Assembly (NCBI RefSeq): GCF_024385465.1
Contig: NZ_JANFLS010000003.1
Coordinates: 124,001 to 188,000, forward strand
DNA length: 64,000 nucleotides
Direction of reading: 5' to 3'
DNA from: Arthrobacter sp. zg-Y844
Lineage (GTDB): Bacteria; Actinomycetota; Actinomycetes; Actinomycetales; Micrococcaceae
Position 1 is the stretch's first letter. Each line of letters begins with the position of its first letter. This document shows, piece after piece, positions 52,894-61,107 of the stretch. The notes beneath the pieces were generated by a model. It did no database searches. It was given only the letters and a program-made list of their open reading frames with translations, and had not been told where the DNA came from. Position numbers and translations under genes: made by a program.

Positions 52894-53738
52894 GTATCAA
52901 CCATCCGGACCCCAAACGGATCGCCGTCACCGGTGCCGCCGGCAGCCTGGCCCGGGACATCATTCCCCGGCTGGCCGATGCCGGCTACTCCATGGTCTGC
53001 GTGGACCGGACACCGCCGGCCGAATCCTTCGGACAGGACTGGGTGCTCACCGAGGTGGCCGACACCGGGACGCTCGTGGAGGCGTTCCGCGGATGCGGTG
53101 CCGTCATCCACCTGGCGGGGATTCCGCTGGAAGATGACTGGGACCGGATCCTGTCCGCGAATATCGACGGCACCCATTCCGTCCTGGAAGCCGCCCACAT
53201 GGCCGGGGTGCCGCGGGTGATCCTTGCCAGCTCCATCCATGCCGCCGGGTTCACCCCGGTGCCTCCGGCCGGGGACTCCGTTCCGGACAACACCCCGGTG
53301 CGGCCGAACACTCTGTACGGCGTCTCGAAGGCGGCGGTGGAAGCGCTGGGCAGCTACTATTCCGACCGTTTCGGGATGGACGTAGTCTGCCTGCGCATCG
53401 CGTCGCGGTTCGACCGGCCGCGGGACGTTCGGATGTTGAGCACCTGGCTCTCGCCCGACGACGCCGCCCGCCTCTTTACGGCAGCCCTGGCGGATTCAGT
53501 GAAAGGATTCCGGATTGTCTGGGGGGTTTCAGCCAACACGCGAAGCTATCTCTCGCCGGACGCCGGGGCCGCCCTCGGCTACGTTCCCAAGGATGATGCA
53601 GAACGTTACGCCGGAGACCTGACCGGTCCGGCGGCACCGGCTTCGGCCGCAGAGTCCGACTGGGACCGTCAGTTCATCGGCGGCGTCTTCTGCTCACCGC
53701 GTCCTCCCCGCCAGCCCAGCATGCATCCCTCCACCTGA
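52890..53738 (+). CDS. NAD-dependent epimerase/dehydratase, uronate dehydrogenase-like
   Basis: 282 residues. NAD motif VTGAAGSLARDIIP, conserved ILASSIHAAGF, catalytic Tyr-x3-Lys in YGVSKAAVEALG, and ending RMLSTWLSPDDAARLF, which is a hallmark of uronate dehydrogenases. Those convert glucuronate or galacturonate to aldarolactones. Both neighbours overlap (4 nt and 1 nt), so it works with the FAD oxidoreductase and the importer. It may act on a uronate-like compound, but an SsuA-type binding protein is unusual for uronates. Confidence 0.88.
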   Translation: MSINHPDPKRIAVTGAAGSLARDIIPRLADAGYSMVCVDRTPPAESFGQDWVLTEVADTGTLVEAFRGCGAVIHLAGIPLEDDWDRILSANIDGTHSVLEAAHMAGVPRVILASSIHAAGFTPVPPAGDSVPDNTPVRPNTLYGVSKAAVEALGSYYSDRFGMDVVCLRIASRFDRPRDVRMLSTWLSPDDAARLFTAALADSVKGFRIVWGVSANTRSYLSPDAGAALGYVPKDDAERYAGDLTGPAAPASAAESDWDRQFIGGVFCSPRPPRQPSMHPST

Positions 53739-54547
53739 TGAGGAATTTCGAAATGACACAAGCTCCACCCGAGGTTCGCTACGCGTTCGAGGTCGACTCG
53801 GTCCACAAGGTCTTCACCGGATCGCAGAACGTGCACGCCCTTGATGACATCAACCTCAAGCTGAAAGAGGGCTCCTTTACCTGCATCGTCGGCCCGTCCG
53901 GCTGCGGGAAGTCCACCCTGCTCCGGATCCTGGGGGAACTGGAAACGGCTACCACCGGGACGGTCACCCGGAACGTTTCCGCGGAGAAGGTGCCGGCGTC
54001 GGCCTTTGTCTTCCAGGAACACGGGGTATTCCCGTGGTTCAACGTCCTGCAGAACGTGGCCTTCGGCGAGCACATGGCCGGCGTCGGCAAGCGGGAACGC
54101 CTCGAACACGCCCGGCACTGGATTGCGGAAGCCGGCCTCACCGGTTTCGAGGAAAGCTATCCGCACCAGCTCTCGGGCGGGATGCGGCAGCGCATCGCCA
54201 TTGCCCGGGCCTTTGCCACCGGGTCCCCGGCATTGCTCATGGATGAGCCGCTCGGAGCCCTGGACGCGCAGACCCGCATGCTGATGCAGGAACAACTGGT
54301 CCGGCTGTGGGAACTGGAACGCAAAACCGTTGTCCTGGTGACGCACTCCATCGACGAGGCCCTCCTGCTCGGCGACCAGATCGTGATGATGTCCGCCCGC
54401 CCGGGCCGCGTCAAGGAGATCATCGACGTGCCCTTCGGACGTCCCCGCAGCATGGAAATCGAGGGCACCAGCGAATTCGGCTCCATGAAGCAGGACATCT
54501 GGGATTCCCTCCGCGACGAGGTACAAGCATCTTTGAGGTTCTCCTAA
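53738..54547 (+). CDS. ABC transporter ATP-binding protein (SsuB/TauB-like)
   Basis: 269 residues. Walker A GPSGCGKSTLL, signature LSGGMRQRIAI and Walker B ALLMDEPLGALD are all intact. The ssuB/tauB/nitrate group is shown by VFQEHGVFPWFNVLQNVAFG. It shares a stop-start TGATG with the previous gene and TAATG with the next. It powers uptake of a small anionic or aromatic compound. Confidence 0.93.
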   Translation: MRNFEMTQAPPEVRYAFEVDSVHKVFTGSQNVHALDDINLKLKEGSFTCIVGPSGCGKSTLLRILGELETATTGTVTRNVSAEKVPASAFVFQEHGVFPWFNVLQNVAFGEHMAGVGKRERLEHARHWIAEAGLTGFEESYPHQLSGGMRQRIAIARAFATGSPALLMDEPLGALDAQTRMLMQEQLVRLWELERKTVVLVTHSIDEALLLGDQIVMMSARPGRVKEIIDVPFGRPRSMEIEGTSEFGSMKQDIWDSLRDEVQASLRFS

Positions 54548-55413
54548 TGACTAACACCGCAACTGCCCCCAAGACCACGGACTCCTCCGAGCTCGACGGC
54601 GCCATCCGCCGTGAGTATCGGCAGGTTGTCCGGCTGCGCTACCGCGACATCCTGCTGTCCACCCTGACCCCGGTGCTGCTCCTGGCTCTGTGGGAGGTGG
54701 CCGCCCGGAACGGTGCCCTGGACGCCCGGCTCTTCACCCCGCCGAGCCTCATCGCCGAGCAGGCATGGAAGATGACCCTGAGCGGCGAGCTGTGGCAGCA
54801 CACCTCGGCCACCATGGGCCGACTGCTGCTGGGCTTCGTACTGGGCGCCGTCACCGGCATCCTGGCCGGCCTGCTGATGGGAGTCTGGCGGCCGGTGCGC
54901 GCCGCCTTGGGGCCGACCTTCACTGCCCTTTATGCCCTGCCGAAAATCGCCATTGTTCCGCTGCTGCTGCTGATCTTCGGGCTGACGGAGACACCCAAGG
55001 TGCTTTCCGTTGCCATTTCCGTGTTCTTCGTAATGCAGATCAACACCCTGGCCGGCATTGTCCAGATCGACAGCCGGGTGCTGGAAGCGGCCCGGGCCTA
55101 CAAGGCCAGCGGACTGAAGCTTTTCCGCTACGTACTGCTTCCCGGCGCAACTCCGGCGATCATGACGGGCCTGCGCGTGGCCGCGGGAATGTCCGTTATC
55201 GTGATCACCGCCGTCGAGTTTGTCGCCTCCAATAACGGACTGGGCTATCTCATCTGGAACTCCTGGCAGCTGTTCCAGCCCAGCAAAATGTACGTCGGCC
55301 TCATTGTGGTGTCCCTGGTGGGCGCAGCGGTGACGGCGCTCATCATCCTTCTTGAACGGGCTGCCCTGCCCTGGAAATACTCATCCGGATCAAAGAAGAA
55401 AGATCAAAAATGA
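54547..55413 (+). CDS. ABC transporter permease (SsuC-like)
   Basis: 288 residues from the ATG at 54547 that shares the A of the previous TAA. Six hydrophobic helices and the conserved EAA loop, EAARAYKASGLKLFRYVLLP. A 40-residue polar N-terminus (MTNTATAPKTTDSSELDGA) precedes them. Translationally coupled on both sides. Confidence 0.93.
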   Translation: MTNTATAPKTTDSSELDGAIRREYRQVVRLRYRDILLSTLTPVLLLALWEVAARNGALDARLFTPPSLIAEQAWKMTLSGELWQHTSATMGRLLLGFVLGAVTGILAGLLMGVWRPVRAALGPTFTALYALPKIAIVPLLLLIFGLTETPKVLSVAISVFFVMQINTLAGIVQIDSRVLEAARAYKASGLKLFRYVLLPGATPAIMTGLRVAAGMSVIVITAVEFVASNNGLGYLIWNSWQLFQPSKMYVGLIVVSLVGAAVTALIILLERAALPWKYSSGSKKKDQK

Positions 55414-56426
55414 AAAAACACCTCAAGGTCCTGGCAGCAACGGTGCTGGCCGGACTTGCCCTCTCCGCCTGCGGCGCGGACTCGGGCTCCTCTTCCTCCG
55501 AAGAGGGGACCACGGAAACCGCAACGGTGAAGGTCGGAATTGTCCAGCTGCCGATTTTCGCCCCGATTTACGTTGCTGAAGCGAAGGGCTACTTCGACGA
55601 AGCGGGCCTGGACGTCCAGCTCGAAACCGTGAAGTCCGGCCAGGACGCGGTGCCGCTGGCGTCCAGCGGAAAGCTCGACGTCGTTGCCGCCGGCTTCTCC
55701 GCCGGCATGTTCAGTGCCATTGCAACCGGCCTGGACATCAAGGTTGTGGCGTCCATGGGCGTCAGCGACGGCGACACCGAGAAGAGCCCGACTGACCTGG
55801 TGGTCTCCAAGGCCAAAGTTGATTCCGGTGATATCACCAGCATCGCTGACCTGAAGGGCAAGAAGATCGGTGCTGCCGGCGGTGCGGGCGGCACGGGTGC
55901 CTTCCTGCTCAGCCTGGCTCTCGAAGAAGAAGGCCTGACCATCAATGACGTCGAGATTGTGAACCTCGGCAACCCGGACATGCCGACGGCGCTGGCCAAC
56001 GGCAGCCTGGACGCCGGCTTGATCTCGGCTCCCTTCTCCACGCTGGCCATCGAAGACGGCACTGGCGTTTCCATGGCTGTCCCGCCGGCCGGGACTTCCG
56101 GTACCGGCATGCTGTACGGCGGCCAGTTCGCCGACACCGAGAACGCACAGAAGTTCTTCGATGCCGTAGCCCGGGCTGCAAAGGACCTGCAGGGCGAGGA
56201 CCGCTACTCGGACGAGAACCTGAAGATCATTGCCGACGCGACGGGACAGACGGTCGAGGAACTGAAATCCGTACCGCTCTACACCTGGATGCCGAATCTG
56301 GAACCGCTGCCTGAGCAGCTGGAGGGCATGGAAGCTGTCTGGATGGAATCCGGTGCCATTGAGTACGAGGAAGCCATCAAGCAGGACACCTATATCGATT
56401 CATCCTTCTCCGAGAAGACGTCGTAA
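55410..56426 (+). CDS. ABC transporter substrate-binding lipoprotein (NMT1/SsuA-like)
   Basis: 338 residues. Lipobox at C21 (ALSAC). The NMT1-type fold has VGIVQLPIFAPIYVAEAKGY, LDVVAAGFSAGMFSAIATGL and KKIGAAGGAGGTGAFLLSLA, where an SsuA-type binding site for sulfonates, nitrate or pyrimidines would lie. It starts 4 nt inside the permease gene and ends the operon before a hairpin. The ligand is unknown. Confidence 0.92.
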   Translation: MKKHLKVLAATVLAGLALSACGADSGSSSSEEGTTETATVKVGIVQLPIFAPIYVAEAKGYFDEAGLDVQLETVKSGQDAVPLASSGKLDVVAAGFSAGMFSAIATGLDIKVVASMGVSDGDTEKSPTDLVVSKAKVDSGDITSIADLKGKKIGAAGGAGGTGAFLLSLALEEEGLTINDVEIVNLGNPDMPTALANGSLDAGLISAPFSTLAIEDGTGVSMAVPPAGTSGTGMLYGGQFADTENAQKFFDAVARAAKDLQGEDRYSDENLKIIADATGQTVEELKSVPLYTWMPNLEPLPEQLEGMEAVWMESGAIEYEEAIKQDTYIDSSFSEKTS

Positions 56427-56446
56427 CTACATCCGTTTGGCATTCG

Positions 56447-56478
56447 CAGCGGCATCCCGGGAAACCGGGGTGCCGCTG
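56447..56478 (+). terminator. hairpin terminator after the ABC operon
   Basis: CAGCGGCATCCCGG pairs with CCGGGGTGCCGCTG around a GAAA loop (one G-U). It lies 20 nt after the stop; the T-run is weak, so read-through to the SGNH gene is possible. Confidence 0.6.
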
Positions 56479-56548
56479 TCGTGCGTGGCTGCCGCGTAAA
56501 CTGAGGGTGCCTAACCTTTGAGCCGGACAACCGAGAGAAGCGCGCTTC

Positions 56549-57697
56549 ATGATCACCACCCCCATTACGCCTTCGCTCGTTATTGGTGCGGCGGAACTGG
56601 AAACGACTCCCCGTGGTCTTCGGCCACATCGGCTGCCGGCTTCGGTGCGTAACCGGTTCCCCGATCCGCAGCTGATGATGGCGGAAAGCCAGCCGTCCGG
56701 TGTCCGGCTGGCAATGTCGACGACGGCGGAGGTCCTGGCGGTTGTGACGCACCCGTCCCGGGTGGTCTACCGGGGTGCGGACCGGCCGCGGGGCTTTGTT
56801 GACCTGGTGGTTGACGGGAAGCTGCTCGAGAGCGACGAGCTCACCGGCGGCGACTACGTCGAGGTGGATATGTCGACCGGAGCCGCGACTCCTTTTGAGG
56901 GGCCGTCGCATACCAGCGTCTTCCGGCTGCCGGCGGGCGACAAGGTGGTGGAGGTTTGGCTGCCGCACAATGAGGTGGTTGAGCTGGTCGAGATGCGCTC
57001 GGACGCTCCGGTCGCACCGTATTCCTCGGGGCGGCCCGTGTGGTTGCACCACGGCAGCTCCATCAGCCACGGTTCGAATGCCGCCACGCCGGCTCAGATC
57101 TGGCCTGCGGTTGCGGCCCAGTTGGGCGGGGTTGAACTGCAGAACCTCGGCCTTGGCGGGAGCGCCCTCGTGGATCCGTTCACGGCGCAGGTGATGCGCG
57201 ATACCCCTGCCGATGTCATCAGCGTGAAGCTGGGTATCAATGTGGTGAACATGGATTCCATGCGGCTGCGCGCCTTTGTGCCTGCGGTGCACGGTTTCCT
57301 CGACACCATCCGCGAGGGGCATCCCGAGACGCCTCTGGTGCTCATCTCGCCCATCTTCTGCGGTATCCACGAGGACACTCCGGGGCCCGGTGCCTTTGAC
57401 CCAGCGTCGTTCGGGACGGATCAGGTTCGGTTTATTGCGACCGGTTCGCCGGAGGGTGTCGCTGCCGGGCAGCTGACGCTGCGGGTGATCCGCGAGGCGT
57501 TGGAGTCGCTGGTGGCACGCCGGGCAGATGATCCGAACCTGTACTTCCTGGACGGCCTGAGTCTTTACGGGGCAGCGGACGCTGAAGCGCATCCGTTGCC
57601 CGACGCGCTGCATCCAGATACGGATACGCACCGGCTGATCGGGGAGCGGTTCGCGGAGTATGCGTTTGCGGCGGAGGGACCGTTCGGGCTGCGCTGA
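56549..57697 (+). CDS. SGNH/GDSL-type hydrolase
   Basis: 382 residues, GAGAGAAG before ATG 56549. The first 120 residues are a beta-rich N-terminal domain. The SGNH core follows, with block I HHGSSISHG, block II LGLGGSA, block III KLGINVVN and block V DALHPDTDTH, giving Ser, Gly, Asn, His. Such two-domain esterases act on acylated sugars or polymers. No signal peptide is visible. It lies 122 nt after the ABC operon and may depend on it, for instance removing acyl groups from an imported glycoside. Confidence 0.9.
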   Translation: MITTPITPSLVIGAAELETTPRGLRPHRLPASVRNRFPDPQLMMAESQPSGVRLAMSTTAEVLAVVTHPSRVVYRGADRPRGFVDLVVDGKLLESDELTGGDYVEVDMSTGAATPFEGPSHTSVFRLPAGDKVVEVWLPHNEVVELVEMRSDAPVAPYSSGRPVWLHHGSSISHGSNAATPAQIWPAVAAQLGGVELQNLGLGGSALVDPFTAQVMRDTPADVISVKLGINVVNMDSMRLRAFVPAVHGFLDTIREGHPETPLVLISPIFCGIHEDTPGPGAFDPASFGTDQVRFIATGSPEGVAAGQLTLRVIREALESLVARRADDPNLYFLDGLSLYGAADAEAHPLPDALHPDTDTHRLIGERFAEYAFAAEGPFGLR

Positions 57698-57757
57698 AAA
57701 ACCGTGTGGTTGTCCCGCACGAACCGGATAGGCATTATGCGCACCAAATGCTGCTAA

Positions 57758-57850
57758 CGATTTGGGGACGACGGATCCGAAAGCGGCTACGTATTCTCGG
57801 CCACGGTCAACTGGGACGAGGCCAGTTACAGCTGGCATCTGGGGCGATAA
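57758..57850 (+). pseudogene. possible gene remnant at the island boundary
   Basis: A 30-codon stretch, RFGDDGSESGYVFSATVNWD onward, runs between an in-frame TAA (57755) and a TAA at 57848-57850 and has no start codon. The coding-like composition suggests the end of a lost gene at the left edge of the low-GC island. No homologue is recognised. Confidence 0.3.
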
Positions 57851-57920
57851 CGTTCAGAGCTTCGGTATCACGGTGAGGTCAGAACTAAGTACGCCGTAGG
57901 GGTCACGTATTGTTCACTAC

Positions 57921-59072
57921 ATGAAATTGAACAGAGCGTTAGAGCAACAGATTGCAGTGTTTGGGGAGGCTGGCAGTGGAAAGACTGTGTTGCTCTCCTC
58001 TTTCTATGGCGCTACACAGGAACCCCAGTACCGGCAAAAGAACGTGTTCCATGTGGTGGCTGACGATATCGGCCAAGGCTCGCGGCTGCACCGCAATTAC
58101 TTGGGAATGAGGGATTCATCCCGAGTGCCCGTGCCCACCAAATTCGCCGCAGACTCCTATAGCTTTTCAGTGAAGTTGAAGGAAGGCGCCAAGGCGAAGG
58201 CATTCAAGGCTAAACCCTTTGATGCGCTGCGGCTCGTCTGGCACGATTATCCCGGAGAATGGTTTGAGCAGGGCGTAAGCGGGCCTACCGAAGCCCAGCA
58301 TAGGGTCGACGCTTTCAGGTCCTTGCTCGGTTCCGATGTGGCCTTTTTGCTGGTAGATGCCCAACGCCTATTGGACAATGCTGGTGAGGAAGAGCGGTAC
58401 CTGAAATCCTTGATGGCTAACTTCCATAATGGGCTCTTGTCGCTGAAAGATGACTTGCTCGAAGATGGCAAGCCGATCGTAGATTTTCCTCGCATATGGG
58501 TAATGGCACTATCCAAGGCCGACCTGCTGCCAGACATGGATGTTTTCAAATTCCGGGATCTTCTCATCGAGAAGGCTTGTGACGACATAGACGCGCTGCG
58601 CAAGGTGCTGGCTGAGCTCGTAGACGGGAGCGAGGCCCTATCGGTGGGTGAGGATTTCGTTCTTTTCTCATCCGCGAGGTTCAACGGAGGCGGAATTGAG
58701 GTCAACAAGCGCATCGGCATCGACCTGATCCAGCCGTTGGCGGCGATGCTCCCGTTTGAGCGTCACGCCAAGTGGGCCCAGGCCAAGCAGCTCCCTAGAA
58801 AGGTGGCCGAAAACCTCCTGGGTGGGGTTGGAGTGCTGGCTGCTGCCTTGACTGGCCGCAAGTTGGACATCCCTGGACGGATGGGTCTTCTGGTTAACCT
58901 GATTGGCCCGGATGTACTGAGCGGCGCGGTGAATCTAGCCGGGGACAAGGTCAGAGAAATGAACGCTGACGCGATGGCAAAACAGGAATACCTTTCCGCT
59001 ACGCTAACCCGATTCAGAATGGACTTGGACCAGGCGGAAGAGGACGGCGTTCTCCTGAGGAGTCGCAGATGA
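57921..59072 (+). CDS. P-loop (TRAFAC-like) GTPase of unknown role
   Basis: 383 residues from ATG 57921. P-loop GEAGSGKT at residues 15-22, a DxxG-like WHDYPGEW (switch II, D109 and G112) and a SKAD motif (ALSKADLLP, 198-201) in the N/TKxD position, so it probably binds GTP. The remainder, about 170 residues, is helical with an amphipathic run near 290-330. There is no ribosome site; TATTGT lies 8 nt before the ATG, so the message may be leaderless. The codon and base use is clearly more AT-rich than in neighbours (29 of 60 GC at 58381-58440). It overlaps the next gene by 4 nt. Confidence 0.8.
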   Translation: MKLNRALEQQIAVFGEAGSGKTVLLSSFYGATQEPQYRQKNVFHVVADDIGQGSRLHRNYLGMRDSSRVPVPTKFAADSYSFSVKLKEGAKAKAFKAKPFDALRLVWHDYPGEWFEQGVSGPTEAQHRVDAFRSLLGSDVAFLLVDAQRLLDNAGEEERYLKSLMANFHNGLLSLKDDLLEDGKPIVDFPRIWVMALSKADLLPDMDVFKFRDLLIEKACDDIDALRKVLAELVDGSEALSVGEDFVLFSSARFNGGGIEVNKRIGIDLIQPLAAMLPFERHAKWAQAKQLPRKVAENLLGGVGVLAAALTGRKLDIPGRMGLLVNLIGPDVLSGAVNLAGDKVREMNADAMAKQEYLSATLTRFRMDLDQAEEDGVLLRSRR

Positions 59073-59407
59073 GCCTAATCTGGGCGACCCGGGGACAGGC
59101 TTGGGGTTTCAAGTTCCTCCGGGATGGCGGTTTGGAGGACCCGCTCCCGGCCTACCAAGAGGCCTTTTCCGGCTTGGAGGATGAACCTGAGGTGTGTCGC
59201 CGGGTCGGCGCGAAAATCGCCCTCCGGTTTCCAGATCCGGAAGGACGAAAGGACCGAGCGGGGAGGGTTATCCCACACGATTTCGTCGTCTCCGGGGCGT
59301 TGGTTGAGGAACTGCAGTCGATCGCTGACGGGCGGAGGGTTATCTGGCCACAAGTTGCCGATGAATACGCACGCAACTGGTCCAAGACGCCTTCATCAAG
59401 AACCTGA
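59069..59407 (+). CDS. small protein coupled to the GTPase
   Basis: 112 residues, starting 4 nt inside the GTPase gene (ATGA). It is soluble, with a hydrophobic N-terminal segment LIWATRGQAWGFKFLRDGG and a later VIPHDFVVSGALVEELQSIA. No family is recognised. The tight coupling suggests it binds the GTPase or shares its target. A convergent gap of 60 nt separates it from the SIR2 gene. Confidence 0.6.
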   Translation: MSLIWATRGQAWGFKFLRDGGLEDPLPAYQEAFSGLEDEPEVCRRVGAKIALRFPDPEGRKDRAGRVIPHDFVVSGALVEELQSIADGRRVIWPQVADEYARNWSKTPSSRT

Positions 59408-59467
59408 AACCAATGAGTTGCGAGTGGCAAGCAGCTCCATAGCTAGGCACGCACGAGCGTAAGGAAA

Positions 59468-61039
59468 CTAGGAGCTGGGAGTCGGAGCTCCCAGCTCTGC
59501 CAGCATCTCCCGCAGGCGGACGCCGCCGCTGCTTTGAGCTTCGTCGTCGGTGAGCCGCTTAGTGAGATCCAGCAGGGTTTCCCGCAAGGACTGCTCGGAT
59601 TCGGTCAGTGCTCCTTCGTAGCCCTCGGCCAAAAGATACGAATGGCTGTCCGTCGACAGAGCTACGAGAAGATCCAGGAAGATTTCGAGGGTCCGTCCTG
59701 CCGCGGCATTGGATTTTTCCGAAGATTCCTCATTCATCGGCACCAAGTTCAGCTGGGAAACCATCCGCCGGTCTAGGGGATCCGCGGACAGCATCAGCGC
59801 CGTCGCGGCGCCATCCTTGCCCCGGGGCTCCGGAGGAAGGGCACGCTTCACGTCGTGCAGGATCTCGTGGAAGTGGTCGTCGGCAAGGCCGAAGCCGACG
59901 AACAGGATGTGCTGCGTCATGAGGGTGGCTTTCACCAGGGCCGAGAGCGCGTTGCGTGATGCGTTGAAACCAAGATAATCGTCGCGGGTGAGGACGATCG
60001 AGTCAGGGTTCGTCACCGAACCATGAAGTTTCAGCAGCCAGTCGTCGTTCTCCCCGCCGCCGTCAGGAATGACCGACCGGGGGACGCCGGCGTCGGCCGA
60101 AGCGAATTCAAAGAGTTCGTCGTAGTTCAGGGTGATCGCCTCCCTGCTGCCCAGACTGGCGAGGAGAGCCGGTGCCAAACCGTAGCGTTTCAGCTCCACC
60201 AGATCGGCGATGGACTGATTGAAACTCCGACCGCCCGCGTCGGAGCGTTCCTCATAAAGAGAGCGCAGAATGCCGGCCTGGTCCAGATGCCCGCGCTTCT
60301 TGAGTGACTTACTTTCAGGGGGCGAGAGCTGTGCGGCCTTGGCCAGAGCCGCCAGGAGATTGTCCCAGCTCGGGGCACCGGCGCTCATGCTGACACCTGC
60401 GCCCATAAAAGGAACGAGCTTGCCGTCTCGGGCATGCGCGCCTAGTCGTGCAGCGTGATCCTTCAGCTCCCGATCGAGGGGTTTCCACCAGTCCGGCTGG
60501 CGCTTCCGCAGCTCCTGGGCGAAGGCGAAGTCCTTTTCGTTTGTGAGAATCAGCGCGACGTCGACGTCGGACTCGGCCGCGGCACGGCGTGCCTCCTGGA
60601 GAAGCCGCTGGATCACGTCGCCTCGCACCAGTCCTGCTCCGCCGCCGCCGGTGCCGAAAAGCGGCATGGCCAGCAAGGGAACGGGGCGGGACGGATCGTC
60701 GTTCGCAGCCCGCCGTCGTCGTTCGACCTGCTCCGCTGCGACCCGAATGAATTCACTCAACGGTGGAACCAGATCCTCGACCGAGGAAATGCCGTAATAC
60801 GGCACGGCAGTGAGGACCGGCATGGGTTCATCGGCAGGCCAGGAGTCGAGAGGCTGCGCTCGCTTAGCCCCGCTGGCGAAGTCGACGTCCCTGCTGCTGG
60901 CTACCACTGATTCCAGCCCTGGGAGTGCCTCCCGCCAGTGCCCAGCAATGCTGTAGGTGCGGTCGGTCGGAAGCAGCCATGCATCGCAAGCGAAGTTGGT
61001 CAGGCTGCCTCTGGTCACGAAGACGTGTGATTCCCCCAT
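59468..61039 (-). CDS. macro-like domain fused to SIR2 family domain
   Basis: 523 residues from ATG 61039 (AGGAAT upstream). N-terminal 175 residues look like a macro domain: RGSLTNFACDAWLLPTD near the start and a Gly-rich ribose-phosphate loop MPLFGTGGGGAGLVRGD (126-141). The SIR2 domain follows: GAGVSMSAG (213-221), TLNYDE (303-308) with probable catalytic Asn305, H339 in KLHGS, and FVGFGLADDHF (380-390). SIR2 proteins without deacetylase zinc sites are common NAD-cleaving effectors in phage defence. The macro domain would bind ADP-ribose or a derivative. A helical C-terminal 80 residues ends the protein. It is separate from its neighbours, with its own terminator-isolated start. Confidence 0.82.
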   Translation of the reverse strand: MGESHVFVTRGSLTNFACDAWLLPTDRTYSIAGHWREALPGLESVVASSRDVDFASGAKRAQPLDSWPADEPMPVLTAVPYYGISSVEDLVPPLSEFIRVAAEQVERRRRAANDDPSRPVPLLAMPLFGTGGGGAGLVRGDVIQRLLQEARRAAAESDVDVALILTNEKDFAFAQELRKRQPDWWKPLDRELKDHAARLGAHARDGKLVPFMGAGVSMSAGAPSWDNLLAALAKAAQLSPPESKSLKKRGHLDQAGILRSLYEERSDAGGRSFNQSIADLVELKRYGLAPALLASLGSREAITLNYDELFEFASADAGVPRSVIPDGGGENDDWLLKLHGSVTNPDSIVLTRDDYLGFNASRNALSALVKATLMTQHILFVGFGLADDHFHEILHDVKRALPPEPRGKDGAATALMLSADPLDRRMVSQLNLVPMNEESSEKSNAAAGRTLEIFLDLLVALSTDSHSYLLAEGYEGALTESEQSLRETLLDLTKRLTDDEAQSSGGVRLREMLAELGAPTPSS

Positions 61040-61059
61040 AAGGAATTCCTACCATGCTC

Positions 61060-61094
61060 GGCCCCTGGTCCACGTATTGGTGGGTCCAGGGGCC
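61060..61094 (-). terminator. hairpin after the ADP-ribosylglycohydrolase gene
   Basis: GGCCCCTGG (61060-61068) pairs with CCAGGGGCC (61086-61094), with an interior that partly pairs (TCCAC/GTGGG). It lies 14 nt after the ARG stop and before the SIR2 ATG, isolating the two transcription units. Confidence 0.65.
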
Positions 61095-61107
61095 GGTTCG
61101 GCTCGAA

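Noticed and set aside
53669-54526. Minus-strand frame over the SsuB-like ATPase.
   Set aside because: Shadow; the plus strand carries all ABC motifs.
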